A DNA stretch of 64,000 nt, from the NCBI RefSeq assembly GCF_025371035.1, contig NZ_JANZXB010000001.1:496001-560000 (forward strand), given 5' to 3'. The translations under genes and the position numbers were made by a program. Below the pieces are notes generated by a model. The model did no database searches. It saw only the letters and a program-made list of their open reading frames with translations, and was not told the origin of the DNA. This document shows, in pieces, positions 61,845 through 64,000 of the stretch (positions are counted from its first letter, which is position 1; the number at the start of each line of letters is the position of its first letter). This stretch comes from Sphingomonas sp. LC-1. GTDB lineage: Bacteria; Pseudomonadota; Alphaproteobacteria; Sphingomonadales; Sphingomonadaceae.

Positions 61845-62270
61845 GTGACGATCGACGTGAAGTACCAGACCCAGGCCAGCGCAACCGGTGGCCGTGAAGG
61901 CCATGCCCGGACCGAGGACGGCACGCTCGACGTCAAGCTGTCGACGCCCAAGGAATTGGGCGGCGCGGGCGGCGACGGCACCAATCCCGAACAGCTGTTC
62001 GCGGCGGGCTATTCCGCGTGCTTCATCGGCGCGCTGAAGGTCGCTGGCCAGCAGTTGAAGGTGAAGGTGCCCGACGACGTGTCGGTTTCCGCCAAAGTCG
62101 GTATCGGCCCGCGCGCGGCGGGCGGTTTCGGGATCACGGCCGACCTGACCGTCGCGCTGCCCGGCATCGACCGTGCCGAAGCAGAGAAACTGGTCGAAGC
62201 CGCGCACCATATCTGCCCGTATTCCAATGCCACGCGCGGCAATGTGGATGTCGGCCTGACGCTGGCCTGA
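61845..62270 (+). CDS. ohr: Organic hydroperoxide resistance protein
   Basis: A 141-residue thiol peroxidase that reduces organic and lipid hydroperoxides. Both catalytic cysteines are present: peroxidatic Cys59 in [11 protein letters not shown] and resolving Cys124 in [23 protein letters not shown] is the other family mark. The GTG at 61845 has GGAG seven bases upstream, and the encoded start [16 protein letters not shown] aligns with known Ohr proteins. An upstream in-frame ATG at 61812 lies inside the operator and is rejected. A strong terminator follows. Confidence 0.93.
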   Translation: MTIDVKYQTQASATGGREGHARTEDGTLDVKLSTPKELGGAGGDGTNPEQLFAAGYSACFIGALKVAGQQLKVKVPDDVSVSAKVGIGPRAAGGFGITADLTVALPGIDRAEAEKLVEAAHHICPYSNATRGNVDVGLTLA

Positions 62271-62296
62271 CATCCATCCGTACTCCCTGAACCTAC

Positions 62297-62338
62297 CGGC
62301 GCGGTCGATTCTTCCCTAAGACCGCGCCGTTCTTTTTT
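62297..62338 (+). terminator. Rho-independent terminator of ohr
   Basis: CGGCGCGGTC (62297-62306) pairs with GACCGCGCCG (62320-62329), followed by TTCTTTTTT. This is the clearest + strand terminator in the window. Confidence 0.88.
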
Positions 62339-62340
62339 CC

Positions 62341-63363
62341 TCAGGCCGAATCCCGCACGATCAGGCGAGGCGGCATTTCCAGCCCCGGCGCCGCCTGTCC
62401 GTCCAGCCGCGCGAACAGCGCCTCGACCATGGCCTTCGCCCCCGCCTCCAGATCCTGTCGGATCGTGGTCAGCCGCGGCACCGCGCGTTCGGCCAGCGGC
62501 AGATCGTCGAACCCCGTGACCGCGACATCGCCCGGTACCGAAACGCCGGACGCGGCCAGCGCCGACATGGTCGCCACCGCGATCATGTCGGAGGCCGCGA
62601 CGATACCGTCGATCCCCCGCCCCTCCCGCTGCAATCGCGACAGATTGGCGGCGATCTGATCGGGCATCAGGTCGGGCGCGAGCGCGACGTCCAACTGATA
62701 GGGCGGCGGCAATCCCGCTTGCGCCAGCGCATCGCACAGCCCGGCATGGCGCTGCGCCAGTTCCAGGGTGCGGATTTCACCCATGAAGGCGATATGACGG
62801 CGGCCCGTCGCGATCAGATGCTCGCCCGCCAGCCGTCCGCCCAGCCGATTGTCGACGCCGACCGCGCAGTGACGCTGCCCCGCCAGATTGCTGCCCCAGA
62901 CGACGAGCGGAAGATAGGTTTGCGCGACCGCCTCGATCACGGCCAGCTGATCCGATTGGCCGATCAGCAATACGCCATCGGCCATGCCCGAACGGGCGAT
63001 GCGCGACAGCCAGTCGTCGTCATCCGGAATGATCCGCGACAGCATCACGTCATGGTCGCGCGCCGCCAGTTCATCCGCGAGATGGCCGAGCAGCGTCATG
63101 AAGAAGGGATCGGACAGGCGCTGCCGTCGCTCATGCCCCAGTGGAATGGCGAGGCCGATCACTCCCGTACGCTGCGCGCGCAGGCGACGGGCCATCTGGT
63201 TGATCTGGAAATTATGTTCCGCCGCCAGGGCCTCGATCCGCTGCCGCGTCTCGGCATTGACGACGCTCTTGCCCGCCAGGGCCCGGCTGACCGTGCCGGG
63301 CGACACGCCTGCCAGCCGAGCAATGTCCTTCAGGGTGCGGGCGGGTTGGGCCGTGTCGGTCAT
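62341..63363 (-). CDS. LacI-family transcription regulator
   Basis: A 340-residue sugar-responsive repressor. The N-terminal helix-turn-helix is TLKDIARLAGVSPGTVSRAL, followed by the hinge NQMARRLRAQRTGVIG and the periplasmic-binding-like effector domain (PFFMTLLGHLADEL, FDDLPLAERAVPRLTTI). It lies 65 bp downstream of a TonB receptor on the same strand, with a terminator between, so it is probably made from its own promoter or by read-through. In this group LacI proteins beside TBDRs usually control the uptake locus; here that locus extends beyond the right edge. Confidence 0.88.
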   Translation of the reverse strand: MTDTAQPARTLKDIARLAGVSPGTVSRALAGKSVVNAETRQRIEALAAEHNFQINQMARRLRAQRTGVIGLAIPLGHERRQRLSDPFFMTLLGHLADELAARDHDVMLSRIIPDDDDWLSRIARSGMADGVLLIGQSDQLAVIEAVAQTYLPLVVWGSNLAGQRHCAVGVDNRLGGRLAGEHLIATGRRHIAFMGEIRTLELAQRHAGLCDALAQAGLPPPYQLDVALAPDLMPDQIAANLSRLQREGRGIDGIVAASDMIAVATMSALAASGVSVPGDVAVTGFDDLPLAERAVPRLTTIRQDLEAGAKAMVEALFARLDGQAAPGLEMPPRLIVRDSA

Positions 63364-63380
63364 GGCCTGCCTCCTGAACG

Positions 63381-63413
63381 AAAAAAGGGGCGGATGCCAT
63401 TGGCACCCGCCCC
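63381..63413 (-). terminator. Rho-independent terminator of the right-edge TonB receptor
   Basis: Read on the minus strand, GGGGCGGGTGCC pairs with GGCATCCGCCCC (63387-63413) with one mismatch, and is followed by six T bases (63386-63381). It ends the receptor transcript just before the LacI gene. Confidence 0.85.
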
Positions 63414-63428
63414 AAAGTTGTTTGTCGG

Positions 63429-64000
63429 TCAGAAGCGGTAACGGACCGATGCCGTTAGCGTTCGTCCATACAGCGCGGTATTGTTGAAGACCCCCTGGGT
63501 CGAGGACAGGATGGGGAACAGCCCGCCGCCGCCACGGAAACCCAGCTTGTCGAACAGGTTGTTGACGTTCAGGCCCAGTTCCAGCTTCTCCATCGGACGC
63601 ACCGTCACGAAGCCGTTGACGAAGGTCGAGCCCTTGATCGTGTACAGGTTGAAGTCGTCCGACTTCGTGCTGGTCTGACCGTTCACGCTGACGCCGAAGG
63701 CGATCGGACCCGCATCGTAAGAGGGCGATACGACGAACAGGAAGTCGGGCAGGCCGCCGGGTTTCTTGCCGACCAGCCCCGCCGTCGCGCTGCTGGTGAT
63801 CTTGGAATTCGCATAGGTCGCATCGGCGGACAGATGGAAATTGCCATAGCTCACCCGGCTGCTGAACTCGATACCCAGCGAGCGATAGCCGTTGGAGATG
63901 TTCGGGTTGTTGTTCGGCGCGGGGTTGTTGATCCGGGTGAAGTCGTAATTATTCTCGGTCAGCGTCGAGCGGAAGCCGGTGATTTCGACCGAATAGGACG
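63429..64000 (-). CDS. TonB-dependent receptor, C-terminal part (cut by window edge)
   Basis: Only the last 190 or so residues are inside the window; the frame is open to the edge with SYSVEITGFRSTLTENNYDF at its visible start. It shows alternating barrel strands (FHLSADATYANSKITS, VRPMEKLELGLNVNNLFDKLG) and the terminal aromatic SVRYRF of outer-membrane barrels. An internal Met at 63854 is not a start, since coding continues upstream. The substrate cannot be told from the barrel end; the adjacent LacI regulator suggests a sugar. Confidence 0.88.
   Translation of the reverse strand, partial: SYSVEITGFRSTLTENNYDFTRINNPAPNNNPNISNGYRSLGIEFSSRVSYGNFHLSADATYANSKITSSATAGLVGKKPGGLPDFLFVVSPSYDAGPIAFGVSVNGQTSTKSDDFNLYTIKGSTFVNGFVTVRPMEKLELGLNVNNLFDKLGFRGGGGLFPILSSTQGVFNNTALYGRTLTASVRYRF

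Overview
The window is GC-rich DNA (roughly two thirds G+C by eye) with the gene content of a sphingomonad-type alphaproteobacterium. It has TonB-dependent receptors (TBDRs) beside glycoside hydrolases, a flavin-dependent halogenase in a sugar locus, a phosphotransferase system for N-acetylglucosamine built on a fused EIIA-HPr-EI protein, FecI/FecR signalling, and many TTG and GTG starts. The exact species cannot be read from the sequence. No tRNA, rRNA, CRISPR array or insertion sequence was recognised.

Bases 1-9981 (+) form a starch/maltodextrin locus: TBDR, tryptophan-halogenase-like flavoprotein, secreted GH13 alpha-amylase, GH13 alpha-glucosidase and GH97 alpha-glucosidase. The genes after the receptor are joined by stop/start overlaps. 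Two small palindromic repeats follow. Bases 10118-15400 (-) hold a frameshifted M3 peptidase gene, a small unknown protein, a Crp/Fnr regulator, a DUF475/TerC-like membrane protein and an IclR regulator.

Bases 15520-26425 (-) are a hexosamine operon. In transcription order it is cutC, GntR regulator, SIS-type glucosamine-6-P deaminase, nagA, a GH2 beta-galactosidase, the EIIA-HPr-EI fusion and the GlcNAc EIIC-EIIB permease. A gap of about 690 bp follows, containing an orphan terminator and a 12-codon leader ORF. Next come a metallophosphoesterase and glycosyltransferase pair that resembles the PlcP/Agt phospholipid-replacement pair, a CPA1 antiporter and a DUF3667 membrane protein.

Bases 32362-43130 (+) are a tightly coupled five-hydrolase operon: GH2 beta-mannosidase, GH3, GH125, GH92 and GH29. 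This set matches what is needed to dismantle N-glycans, probably of plant type. The released GlcNAc would feed the nag operon.

Bases 43497-50484 (+) are a six-gene glycosyltransferase operon. It is headed by a sucrose-phosphate-synthase-like protein fused to a HAD phosphatase and includes a pyruvyltransferase. It converges with, and overlaps, a minus-strand run (56039-50441) of GT2, ChbG-like deacetylase, ECF sigma factor, FecR and STN-type TBDR. This unassigned glycan module is the most likely place for undescribed biology. The remainder has a GT-C-type membrane protein, a YghU-like glutathione protein, a large exported protein of unknown function, a divergent ohrR/ohr pair with twin operators, and a LacI regulator downstream of a TBDR that runs off the right edge.
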